From: an uncultured Phocaeicola sp.
GTDB taxonomy: Bacteria; Bacteroidota; Bacteroidia; Bacteroidales; Bacteroidaceae
DNA: 64,000 nucleotides
Direction of reading: 5' to 3'
Assembly (NCBI GenBank): GCA_948566455.1
Contig: CAOYQO010000005.1
Span: 102,869-166,868, forward strand
Made by a program: the position numbers and the translations under genes. Positions 1 through 7,335 of the stretch are shown here, one piece after another. Below the pieces are notes generated by a model. The model saw nothing but the letters and a program-made list of their open reading frames with translations, was not told the origin of the DNA and made no database searches. The first letter of the stretch is position 1. The number at the start of each line of letters is the position of its first letter.

Positions 1-16
1 ACAAGGTATAAACAAA

Positions 17-44
17 ACAGGGTGTCCGAAAATGGACACCCTGT
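17..44 (-). terminator. Terminator of the minus-strand CDF-epimerase-PAP2 operon
   Basis: A perfect 11-bp inverted repeat (ACAGGGTGTCC / GGACACCCTGT) with a 6-nt loop lies 24 bp past the stop of the PAP2 gene. On the minus strand the hairpin is followed by TTTTG, so it fits an intrinsic terminator for the operon. Confidence 0.8.
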
Positions 45-67
45 ACGCTTTTATATACTTTTTAAAA

Positions 68-1045
68 CTATTTCAGCACAAGTTGGAAGACTACAGAAGC
101 AAACCAACGCTTATACATATAAGTAGCCACAATATAAATACATACCGCCGAAATCCAGCCGGCAATAACATCCACCAAATAATGCGCCTGAATATAGACC
201 GTAGCACAGCATAGAAGTACGTAGAACGGTGCCAAGAAATAACATAGTTTCTTATTAACGCGATAGGCCATAATCATCACAATGGTAGATATACCGACAT
301 GCGAACTAGGAAAAGCAGCAGTAGGGCGTTCCCCCACTTCCTGTGAGGCCTCTACCAAATTAAAGAAGAAACCATGATCAAAACCGGGACCGGGCAGCAG
401 AATATCATTATTATTGAAATAATCACCGATAGCAGGGAAATGCTGCGCCATCACATTGTCCATTCCGATAGCAGGGAAATAGAATTGCGGACCGGCAACC
501 GGAACCAATATATAAATAAGATAATAGATAAAAAACGAAGTGACCAGCACAAAAGAAACCTTTTCAAACCACTCAAAACGAAACAAGAAATAATAAATAG
601 TCACAATCCCAATCATTGGATAATAAGCGAAATACCCCATATTAAATGGTTCACTGAACCACATGGAAGGAAAATGTTCACTAAATTCTACCGAAGGCTG
701 GCAACGGAACAAAAACTGCTCCGCCGAAGCGAAGAAGTTATCCAGATTGGGAAAAAGACGATTAAATTCAAAGGTATCGGGATACCAATACGCTAAAAAT
801 GCCATCTGCACAGCCATTCGTATAAATGCCGTAAGTTTACACGGATACTTGCGATACAAATATATTAATGCAAACGTAATGGCCACAATGCCTGCACGCT
901 CCAAAAGCATAATTACAGGGTGGTCCATACGAGGAAATAATATTAAAACCATTATGGTCGTGAGGGCATTATATATCAGACTAATGCTCTCAACGGCAAA
1001 CAATCCTTTCACACTGTCTACCCGTTTGAATAAATTTAAAGCCAT
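68..1045 (-). CDS. PAP2-superfamily integral membrane phosphatase/transferase
   Basis: A 325-residue membrane protein with several hydrophobic helices (roughly residues 20-65, 138-182, 250-310). It carries two PAP2 signature blocks: PSSH at 246-249 after GERPTAAF, and the HYLVD block with H288 and D292. In this superfamily the two histidines and the aspartate form the phosphotransfer site, placed at the membrane face. A third block, VPVAGPQFYFP near 181-191, recalls the inositol-phosphorylceramide-synthase-like branch, so a lipid phosphate or sphingolipid head-group substrate is possible; that is inference. Its start lies inside the 3' end of the epimerase gene (10-bp overlap), so the two are translationally coupled. 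The substrate cannot be read from the sequence. Confidence 0.85.
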   Translation of the reverse strand: MALNLFKRVDSVKGLFAVESISLIYNALTTIMVLILFPRMDHPVIMLLERAGIVAITFALIYLYRKYPCKLTAFIRMAVQMAFLAYWYPDTFEFNRLFPNLDNFFASAEQFLFRCQPSVEFSEHFPSMWFSEPFNMGYFAYYPMIGIVTIYYFLFRFEWFEKVSFVLVTSFFIYYLIYILVPVAGPQFYFPAIGMDNVMAQHFPAIGDYFNNNDILLPGPGFDHGFFFNLVEASQEVGERPTAAFPSSHVGISTIVMIMAYRVNKKLCYFLAPFYVLLCCATVYIQAHYLVDVIAGWISAVCIYIVATYMYKRWFASVVFQLVLK

Positions 1046-2082
1046 CCTTCTTTCTTATACCATGCAATGATTTCCTTTACTCCCTTGTCTAAAGGGTACT
1101 CAGGACGATATCCCAGTTCTTCCACCAAGGGTGAAATATCGCATTGCCAATTACGTTGTTTCATTATTTTATATTTGTCAGCATTCAGCGTACTTACCTT
1201 TCCCAGGCAACGCGCTGAAAATTCAGCGAGCAAAGATACAACTTTTAAAATAAATAATGGGCATTTAATGTGTATAACCCACGGATTACCAAGTTCTTTT
1301 TGTATCAAATCAGAAAAAGTACGGCTGGAATAGACATTTCCGTCACTAACAAAATAGGCGCGCTGCCGCACTCCATGTTCTATTGCCAAATAAACAGCTT
1401 GTACCAAATCCCTCACATAAATAAAAGTAAGATCCTGTCTTTTAAAACCAGGAGCAAAGTCTATATGCTGCTTGATAGACTTCGCCATCAGAAAATAATC
1501 GCGTTCACGAGGACCATAAACTCCAGTAGGACGGAAAATCACTGTCGGAAAATCATTCAATGATTGCAGGTAATGTTCCGACTTTAGCTTACTGACCCCA
1601 TATGCCGTATTGGGCATTGCCGTATCACGCTCACTGATGGGTGCATAATTATCTTCATGAATAGGACCGAAAATACTAAGTGAACTGATATAGACAAATT
1701 GCCGGGGAACCATGTCCAAGGTTCTCAAAGCTTCTACAAAATTACGGGTATAGACATAATTGCCTTTGTCAAATTCGTCCTTATGGCGGCATTTAGTTAC
1801 ACCGGCACAATGAATGATATAATCCCATCCCCCATGCAATTGTTTATGAACAGCCAATTGCTCCGTCAATCTTCCGGGATGAGCAAAATCCAATTCGGCA
1901 AATTGAATGCGAGGATCTTTCAAATAGGTACGACTACTGCTTTTACGTACACCAGCCCATACCTGCATCTCTCTCTCCAATCCTCCTTCCACCAGGAAAC
2001 TGCCAATAAATCCGCTTGCTCCGGTTACCAATACTTTCTTTAAGCAGCAAGTGTTCTTTTGTGCAAATTCTTCGTTATTCAT
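1036..2082 (-). CDS. NAD-dependent epimerase/dehydratase (extended SDR)
   Basis: A 348-residue extended short-chain dehydrogenase. The N-terminal Rossmann nucleotide-binding motif GASGFIG is at 21-27, and the catalytic YxxxK is Y161-K165 with the usual upstream serine stretch YISSLS at 131-136. Family members act on nucleotide sugars or on 3-beta-hydroxysteroid-like and polyketide-like alcohols; the substrate here is not evident. The gene starts 10 bp after the cation transporter gene and overlaps the PAP2 gene, so it is the middle gene of a three-gene operon. The pairing with a PAP2 enzyme hints at envelope or lipid metabolism (inference). The first 15 residues precede the Rossmann strand and may include an over-long start. 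Confidence 0.88.
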   Translation of the reverse strand: MNNEEFAQKNTCCLKKVLVTGASGFIGSFLVEGGLEREMQVWAGVRKSSSRTYLKDPRIQFAELDFAHPGRLTEQLAVHKQLHGGWDYIIHCAGVTKCRHKDEFDKGNYVYTRNFVEALRTLDMVPRQFVYISSLSIFGPIHEDNYAPISERDTAMPNTAYGVSKLKSEHYLQSLNDFPTVIFRPTGVYGPRERDYFLMAKSIKQHIDFAPGFKRQDLTFIYVRDLVQAVYLAIEHGVRQRAYFVSDGNVYSSRTFSDLIQKELGNPWVIHIKCPLFILKVVSLLAEFSARCLGKVSTLNADKYKIMKQRNWQCDISPLVEELGYRPEYPLDKGVKEIIAWYKKEGWL

Positions 2083-2092
2083 TCTTCGTATG

Positions 2093-2995
2093 TTATTTCA
2101 CCGGTTCCACATGAATACCCACATGAGTATCCTCTCCAAACTTTTCTTTCAATCTATGTTCAATACCAGTTGCCGTCTCGTGCGCTTTATGCAGAGAAAT
2201 GTTCCCATCCATGCGTATATGAATCTCTATAGCATAATTGTTTCCGATGCGCCGCGTGCGTAAATGATGCGGTTCGCTGACTCCACCAAAAGATAACACA
2301 ATCCCTTCTATCTCACGTTCCACACTATCCGGCAAAGACTTTTCCAGCAATTCATCCAGGCAAGGAACCAGCAGCCTGATGGAAACCCGCATAATAAAGA
2401 AACTGACTGTCACAGCGGCAATAGGATCGAGTACCGCCCAATGAGGACCAAGTAAAATCGCTCCGCCAATACCGGCAGCCGTACCAATGGATGATAATGC
2501 ATCACTCCTATGATGCCACGCATTCGCCACAACAGCCTGTGAGTGGCATCTTTTCCCCACTCTGACTGTATATTGATAAAGTATTTCCTTCAACAGAATA
2601 GAAATAATGGCAGCAGCCAATGCCAACATTCCCGGTTGACGAAGTTCCCCACCTCGTAGGAAAACCAATATATCTGTTGCTCCATTCCACAATATTCCAA
2701 ATCCTACCCCCAATAATGCCATACCAATGAAAGCAGTAGCCAATGTTTCATATTTCCCATGACCATAATCATGGCTCTTGTCCACTGGTTTATTGGATAT
2801 ACGTACAAAAAGAATCACTACTACGTCCGTAATGAAGTCAGATAGAGAATGAACTGCATCTGCCAACATAGCAGCACTATGCCCTGCAATTCCGGCAAGG
2901 AATTTAAAAATAACCAGCAAGAAATTAACGAAACTCCCCACTAATGTAACTCTATAAATTTCTTTTTCCCTGATTTTCTTATCAAGTTCAGTCAT
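2093..2995 (-). CDS. Cation diffusion facilitator (CDF) efflux transporter
   Basis: A 300-residue CDF-family metal/proton antiporter of the inner membrane with about six hydrophobic segments and a cytoplasmic C-terminal domain. Two paired metal-ligand motifs are visible: H49-x3-D53 (in VHSLSDFITD) and H161-x3-D165 (in HHRSDALSS). A His in the first site is typical of zinc-type CDFs, so Zn2+ export is the likeliest role. The reading frame stays open to an ATG at 3034. I chose the ATG at 2995 (MTELDKK) because a good -7 promoter element (3016-3023) lies between the two, so the longer form would start upstream of its own transcript. First gene of the operon with the epimerase and PAP2 genes. Confidence 0.88.
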   Translation of the reverse strand: MTELDKKIREKEIYRVTLVGSFVNFLLVIFKFLAGIAGHSAAMLADAVHSLSDFITDVVVILFVRISNKPVDKSHDYGHGKYETLATAFIGMALLGVGFGILWNGATDILVFLRGGELRQPGMLALAAAIISILLKEILYQYTVRVGKRCHSQAVVANAWHHRSDALSSIGTAAGIGGAILLGPHWAVLDPIAAVTVSFFIMRVSIRLLVPCLDELLEKSLPDSVEREIEGIVLSFGGVSEPHHLRTRRIGNNYAIEIHIRMDGNISLHKAHETATGIEHRLKEKFGEDTHVGIHVEPVK

Positions 2996-3015
2996 AACAA
3001 TTGTTTTAGAACGGA

Positions 3016-3049
3016 CAAAGATAGCACGTTTCATTTAGATTCAACCAAA
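3016..3049 (-). promoter_or_regulatory. Bacteroides-type promoter of the CDF operon
   Basis: On the minus strand a perfect -7 element TATCTTTG (3016-3023) is preceded, 22 bp upstream, by TTTG (3046-3049) as the -33 element. It sits 20 bp before the chosen start at 2995. Confidence 0.65.
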
Positions 3050-3088
3050 TTTAATGTATCTATTGAACCGCTATTCCAATTATTTTGT

Positions 3089-3096
3089 TTACTTTG
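3089..3096 (+). promoter_or_regulatory. Probable -7 element of rnr
   Basis: TTACTTTG matches TAnnTTTG with one mismatch, 29 bp before the ribonuclease R start. A clear -33 partner is not obvious; TTG at 3063-3065 is slightly too far. Confidence 0.45.
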
Positions 3097-3125
3097 TAGC
3101 ACATAATACATAAATATATCCCCTT

Positions 3126-5273
3126 ATGGCTAAAAAGAAAGAAAAAAAAGCAGGGAAACGCATGAAAAAAAGCGAAATGTCTGAACGACTGATAAGCTTA
3201 TTCCACACAAAACCGAACGAAACATTCAGTCTGAAACAATTATCAAGCAGTCTGAACCTTACTACACATCCTCTTAAAATGCTTTGTGCCGACATCATTA
3301 CTGAAATGATTGAGGATGATTTTCTGCAAGAAGTAGAAAAAGGACACTACAAGCTGAACGACCACGGCCTGATTATGACTGGCGTCTTTCAGCGTAAAAG
3401 CAACGGCAAGAACTCCTTCATCCCCGATGATGGTGGAGAAACCATTTTCATAGCCGAACGTAATTCGGCACATGCCATGAATAATGACAAAGTAAAAATA
3501 GCCCTCTTTGCCAAACGTAAGAACCGGAACCCGGAAGGTGAAGTGATAGAGATTCTGGAACGTGCCAACGATACTTTTGTCGGCACACTGAAAGTAGAGA
3601 AATTCTACGCCTTTCTGCTGACCGAGAACCGCACTCTGGCAAATGATATTTTTATCCCGAAAGATAAGCTGAAAGGTGGAAAGAATGGGGACAAAGCAGT
3701 CGTGAAAATTGTAGAATGGCCCGAAGAGGCAAAAAACCCGATAGGACAAGTCATTGATATTTTGGGAAAAGCAGGAGAAAACACAACTGAAATGCATGCC
3801 ATTCTGGCCGAATTCGGCTTACCTTACGTATATCCCAAGAATGTAGAAACCGCTGCCGAAAAGATTCCGGCAGAGATTTCCGAGGCGGACTATGCAGAAC
3901 GTGAAGATTTCCGCAATGTAACAACTTTCACCATTGACCCTAAAGATGCAAAGGACTTTGATGACGCGCTCTCCATCCGTCTCATCAAACCGGGACTATG
4001 GGAAGTAGGCGTACACATTGCCGATGTTACTCATTATGTAAAAGAAGGAGGCGTTATCGACAAAGAAGCTGAAAAACGCGCTACTTCCGTTTATCTGGTA
4101 GACCGTACCATCCCCATGTTGCCCGAACGGCTGTGCAACTTCATCTGTTCCCTCCGCCCCGACGAAGAGAAACTGGCATTCTCCGTCATTTTCAATATGA
4201 ATGAAAAGGGAGAGGTGAAAGACTCGCGCATCGTGCACACCATTATAAAGAGCGACCGCCGTTTCACCTATGAGGAGGCGCAAAAAGTGATTGAAACGGG
4301 TGAAGGCGACTACAAAGAAGAAATTCTGGAACTGAACAAACTGGCACAAATCCTGCGTAAACAAAGATTGGTTGCCGGTGCTATTGACTTTGACCGCGTA
4401 GAAGTGAAATTTGAGATAGACGAAACCGGCAAACCGCTCAGTGTCTACTTCAAAGAATCCAAAGAGGCCAATAAGTTGATAGAGGAATTTATGTTGTTGG
4501 CCAACCGCACGGTTGCCGAAAAAATCGGTAAAGTACCTAAAAACAAGAAAGCCAAAGTATTCCCTTATCGTATCCACGACCTTCCGGACCCCGATAAACT
4601 GGAGAACTTGAATTGGTTTATCAATCGCTTCGGATATAAGATACGTACATCGGGTAGCAAAACTGAGATATCCAAATCCATCAATCGTTTACTGGACGAC
4701 ATAAAGAACAAGAAAGAACAAAATCTGGTGGAAACCGTATCCTTGCGTGCCATGCAAAAGGCCCGTTATTCCACACATAATATTGGCCACTATGGTCTGG
4801 CATTTGACTATTATACTCACTTTACCTCACCTATCCGCCGTTTTCCGGATATGATGGTTCATCGTCTGCTCACCCGCTATCTGGCAGGAGGACGTACGGT
4901 ACAGGAAGCGAAATACGAAGAATTGTGTGACCATAGCTCTGAAATGGAACAAATCGCCGCCAATGCGGAACGTGCCTCTGTAAAATACAAACAAGTAGAG
5001 TTTATGGGTGAACGTTTGGGCATGGAGTTCGATGGAGTCATTTCCGGAGTTACCGAATGGGGACTTTATGTGGAACTGAACGAAAACAAGTGCGAAGGTA
5101 TGATTCCCATGCGTGACCTTGGTGATGACTATTATGATTTCGATGAAAAGAACTATTGTCTGACGGGACGCCGGCATCACAAAAAATTCAGTTTGGGAGA
5201 TCCGGTTACCATTAAAGTGGCCCGCGCCAATCTGGAGAAAAAGCAACTTGATTTCGCTTTGGTCGAGAAATAA
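3126..5273 (+). CDS. rnr: Ribonuclease R (RNB-family 3'-5' exoribonuclease)
   Basis: A 715-residue hydrolytic, processive 3'-5' exoribonuclease that degrades structured RNA in the cytoplasm (family knowledge). Domains in order: a Lys-rich N-terminus and winged-helix region (about 1-80), cold-shock domains (about 80-240), the RNB catalytic domain (about 260-590) and a C-terminal S1 domain (about 630-712, starting near GMEFDGVISGVTEWGLYVE). The RNB metal-binding signature DPKDAKDFDDAL is intact, with its aspartates. Length is normal for RNase R. The gene stands alone between its own promoter and a hairpin terminator. The start is the first ATG after the promoter. Confidence 0.95.
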   Translation: MAKKKEKKAGKRMKKSEMSERLISLFHTKPNETFSLKQLSSSLNLTTHPLKMLCADIITEMIEDDFLQEVEKGHYKLNDHGLIMTGVFQRKSNGKNSFIPDDGGETIFIAERNSAHAMNNDKVKIALFAKRKNRNPEGEVIEILERANDTFVGTLKVEKFYAFLLTENRTLANDIFIPKDKLKGGKNGDKAVVKIVEWPEEAKNPIGQVIDILGKAGENTTEMHAILAEFGLPYVYPKNVETAAEKIPAEISEADYAEREDFRNVTTFTIDPKDAKDFDDALSIRLIKPGLWEVGVHIADVTHYVKEGGVIDKEAEKRATSVYLVDRTIPMLPERLCNFICSLRPDEEKLAFSVIFNMNEKGEVKDSRIVHTIIKSDRRFTYEEAQKVIETGEGDYKEEILELNKLAQILRKQRLVAGAIDFDRVEVKFEIDETGKPLSVYFKESKEANKLIEEFMLLANRTVAEKIGKVPKNKKAKVFPYRIHDLPDPDKLENLNWFINRFGYKIRTSGSKTEISKSINRLLDDIKNKKEQNLVETVSLRAMQKARYSTHNIGHYGLAFDYYTHFTSPIRRFPDMMVHRLLTRYLAGGRTVQEAKYEELCDHSSEMEQIAANAERASVKYKQVEFMGERLGMEFDGVISGVTEWGLYVELNENKCEGMIPMRDLGDDYYDFDEKNYCLTGRRHHKKFSLGDPVTIKVARANLEKKQLDFALVEK

Positions 5274-5285
5274 AGATTAACATCC

Positions 5286-5320
5286 TGTTGTAGGGGCAGA
5301 CTGGTTCTTCCCCTACAACA
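5286..5320. terminator. Terminator hairpin between rnr and the convergent small gene
   Basis: A perfect 11-bp stem (TGTTGTAGGGG / CCCCTACAACA) with a 13-nt loop. It lies 13 bp after the rnr stop and 16 bp beyond the stop of the convergent minus-strand small gene, so it can serve both. Neither side has a long T-run. Confidence 0.7.
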
Positions 5321-5335
5321 AGACAATAGTTTCAT

Positions 5336-5464
5336 TTACTTCACTCTTCTATTCAACTGATTATTCGCTTTATCCGGCTTCGATTTGCCGATCCGTTTAC
5401 CACCGGACTTCTTTTTAGTTTCCTGTTTTGCCTTAAAAGCAAATGGATTTTTCTTATTTACCAT
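5336..5464 (-). CDS. Small basic protein, 42 residues
   Basis: An intact ATG-to-TAA frame encoding a very basic 42-residue peptide (MVNKKNPFAFK at the start, rich in Lys/Arg/Gly/Asn, ending RRVK). A perfect -7 element TATTTTTG on the minus strand (5484-5491) lies 20 bp before the start, and a hairpin lies just after the stop, so this is a complete transcription unit of its own. The composition suggests nucleic-acid or ribosome binding, but no family is recognised with certainty. It has no membrane segment or signal peptide. Confidence 0.6.
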   Translation of the reverse strand: MVNKKNPFAFKAKQETKKKSGGKRIGKSKPDKANNQLNRRVK

Positions 5465-5483
5465 AAATATTCCCTTTTTTCTG

Positions 5484-5491
5484 CAAAAATA
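5484..5491 (-). promoter_or_regulatory. -7 element of the 42-residue gene
   Basis: TATTTTTG on the minus strand is a perfect TAnnTTTG match, 20 bp upstream of the ATG at 5464. No convincing -33 TTG at 19-21 bp. Confidence 0.5.
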
Positions 5492-5521
5492 AAGGATTAA
5501 CATCAATATTCATTCTATTTA

Positions 5522-5552
5522 TTGGCAATAATATAGAATTTACTTACTTTTG
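5522..5552 (+). promoter_or_regulatory. Promoter of the serine acetyltransferase gene
   Basis: TACTTTTG (5545-5552) is a perfect -7 element, with TTG at 5522-5524 about 20 bp upstream as the -33 element. The start codon follows 21 bp later. Confidence 0.65.
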
Positions 5553-5573
5553 TCCTTCTAAAGCATTCAGTTC

Positions 5574-6482
5574 ATGACTACATTCAATTACACGAACATA
5601 TTAACGCAGGCAGTAGATGAATTATCTGAAAGCCAGTCCTATAAAGGATTATTCCACCAACACAAAGATGGAGATCCTTTACCATCTGCCAAATCCCTAT
5701 ACAAGATAGTAGAATTGGCACGCGCCATTATCTTCCCCGGCTACTTTGGTAATTCCACCGTTAACAGCCATACCATCAACTACCATATCGGTGTAAATGT
5801 AGAAACCCTGTTCGGTCTGCTGACCGAACAAATTCTGGCAGGACTTTGCTTCGGACAGGAAAACAGTAAAAATGCAACCGATGACAATGAACCGTGCAGA
5901 GAAACAGCCTCTTTGCTGGCAGCTCGTTTCATCAGTAAACTGCCCGAACTCCGCCGCATTCTGGCTACCGATGTAGAAGCCGCATATTATGGTGATCCCG
6001 CCGCCACATGCTTTGGTGAAATCATCAGTTGCTATCCGGCTATCCGCGCTATCAGCAATTACCGCATCGCACATGAGCTGTTAATACTGGGTGTACCTTT
6101 AATCCCCCGCTTCATTACAGAAATGGCACATTCGGAAACCGGTATCGATATTCATCCGGGGGCACAAATAGGACACCATTTCACTATCGACCACGGTACA
6201 GGTGTAGTAATCGGAGCGACCAGCATCATCGGAAATAATGTGAAACTCTATCAAGGGGTAACATTAGGAGCTAAAAGCTTTCCGCTAGACAATAATGGAA
6301 ATCCCATTAAAGGCATTCCACGCCATCCTATTTTAGAAGACGATGTCATTGTATATTCCAATGCAACCATTTTAGGGCGTGTTACTATTGGCAAGGGTGC
6401 TACCGTAGGAGGTAATATTTGGGTAACAGAAAATGTACCTGCCGGATCACGTATCGTACAGCGAAAAAACAAAGACGAATAA
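5574..6482 (+). CDS. cysE: Serine O-acetyltransferase
   Basis: A 302-residue cytoplasmic enzyme that acetylates L-serine with acetyl-CoA to O-acetylserine, the first committed step of cysteine synthesis (family knowledge). The N-terminal half (about 1-175) is the helical SAT domain. The C-terminal half is a left-handed beta-helix of hexapeptide repeats, beginning at GIDIHPGAQIGHHFTIDHGT and running through VIGATSIIGNNVKLYQGVTL to GKGATVGGNIWV. The DHGTG segment holds the expected catalytic His. The start follows its own promoter with a 21-bp leader. No cysteine synthase gene is next to it. Confidence 0.92.
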   Translation: MTTFNYTNILTQAVDELSESQSYKGLFHQHKDGDPLPSAKSLYKIVELARAIIFPGYFGNSTVNSHTINYHIGVNVETLFGLLTEQILAGLCFGQENSKNATDDNEPCRETASLLAARFISKLPELRRILATDVEAAYYGDPAATCFGEIISCYPAIRAISNYRIAHELLILGVPLIPRFITEMAHSETGIDIHPGAQIGHHFTIDHGTGVVIGATSIIGNNVKLYQGVTLGAKSFPLDNNGNPIKGIPRHPILEDDVIVYSNATILGRVTIGKGATVGGNIWVTENVPAGSRIVQRKNKDE

Positions 6483-6632
6483 AACCCCTTTGCCATCATA
6501 GAAATGCTGACATCACAAAATGGTCTAAAAAGTAGTATGGCAGCAAACTTTTTAATAAAACAGTAACTTCCTGTACACCTTCTTGTAACAGATAAACAAG
6601 ATATTTGCAGTACGATAAAAAAGGAGGTATAT

Positions 6633-6824
6633 ATGGAACTTAAAAGCAATGAATATCAGATAGAATGTACACCCTACGGGGAATATTACGCCTTTTTAAC
6701 AGACTACCACCAATGCTGCACTTACGGCGAAACTGCCGAAGAAGCATTGGAAACCCTGTCAGATATCGCCGATGAGTTTTTCTGCGAAATAAACGAAGTC
6801 TATCTGGCAGAAGAATTCGCATAA
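6633..6824 (+). CDS. Orphan HicB-like small protein
   Basis: A 63-residue acidic protein preceded by a strong Shine-Dalgarno (AAGGAGG, 6 bp before ATG). The stretch TDYHQCCTYGETAEEALE followed by a helix resembles the HicB/UPF0150 fold (pattern PDLPGC-x-T-x-GDT-x-EEAL), in which a partial RNase-H-like domain masks the HicA toxin. No HicA-like gene sits beside it: only 150 bp separate it from the acetyltransferase gene. It is therefore an orphan, or a regulator of another kind. It ends at a hairpin terminator. The family assignment is by pattern only. Confidence 0.6.
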   Translation: MELKSNEYQIECTPYGEYYAFLTDYHQCCTYGETAEEALETLSDIADEFFCEINEVYLAEEFA

Positions 6825-6862
6825 AAGTCACTCAACCTATTAATCATAGAATTTCTCTTACA

Positions 6863-6895
6863 GAAACCATACCTGTGTGATACAGATATGGTTTC
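6863..6895 (+). terminator. Terminator of the HicB-like gene
   Basis: A 9-bp stem GAAACCATA / TATGGTTTC, extended by an inner CTGT/ACAG pair, followed by ATTTTG. It lies 38 bp after the stop at 6824 and also just downstream of the convergent small membrane-protein gene. Confidence 0.65.
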
Positions 6896-6903
6896 ATTTT
6901 GTC

Positions 6904-7020
6904 CTAAGCATGCCCCATACGGTAGAGACTGTACCCCAAATAAACCAAATACAAACAAGAGACCAGTATCATTAAAGCACAAACCACATATCCCTTACGT
7001 TTCTCATCCGTCAATTCCAT
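6904..7020 (-). CDS. Small single-pass membrane protein, 38 residues
   Basis: An ATG-to-TAG frame for a 38-residue peptide: a charged N-terminus (MELTDEKRKG), one hydrophobic segment of about 20 residues (YVVCALMILVSCLYLVYLGY) and a short basic tail (SLYRMGHA). The layout is that of a one-helix inner-membrane peptide with the N-terminus inside. An in-frame ATG two codons earlier (7026) is an alternative start. A CATTTTTG box (one mismatch to the -7 consensus) lies at 7057-7064 on the same strand. No family is recognised. Confidence 0.5.
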   Translation of the reverse strand: MELTDEKRKGYVVCALMILVSCLYLVYLGYSLYRMGHA

Positions 7021-7269
7021 TTTCATTCTGATTTCTATTTAAGTTTCTTGATTCAGCAAAAATGGCAAATTCCTGTGTAGAATTTATTTCTATAGGATAA
7101 CAATTACATTGCCGGATACATATTTTGTCAATTTATTCCACAGATATACCCAATTCCGTTTTCAAAGAATTTTTATAATCAAAGGTAAATAAAGACCCCG
7201 GCAAGGAGCGTGGACGCCCCGATTTCATCCTCTTTTTTGCTTCATCAAACAGATTAATTCTCTAAATAA
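7021..7269. other. Non-coding stretch upstream of the rlmL operon
   Basis: Apart from the weak minus-strand promoter box at 7057-7064 and an imperfect palindrome GGAGCGTGGACGCCCC near 7205-7220, I see no gene or RNA signature in this AT-rich stretch. Confidence 0.4.
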
Positions 7270-7300
7270 TTGATTAGCAAACAGAAAATCATTAAATTTG
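7270..7300 (+). promoter_or_regulatory. Promoter of the six-gene rlmL-mnmD operon
   Basis: TAAATTTG (7293-7300) is a perfect -7 element, with TTG at 7270-7272 exactly 20 bp upstream. The first start codon follows 35 bp later. Confidence 0.7.
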
Positions 7301-7335
7301 TCCCATCAATTGAAATTACGTAATTATCATTTAAG

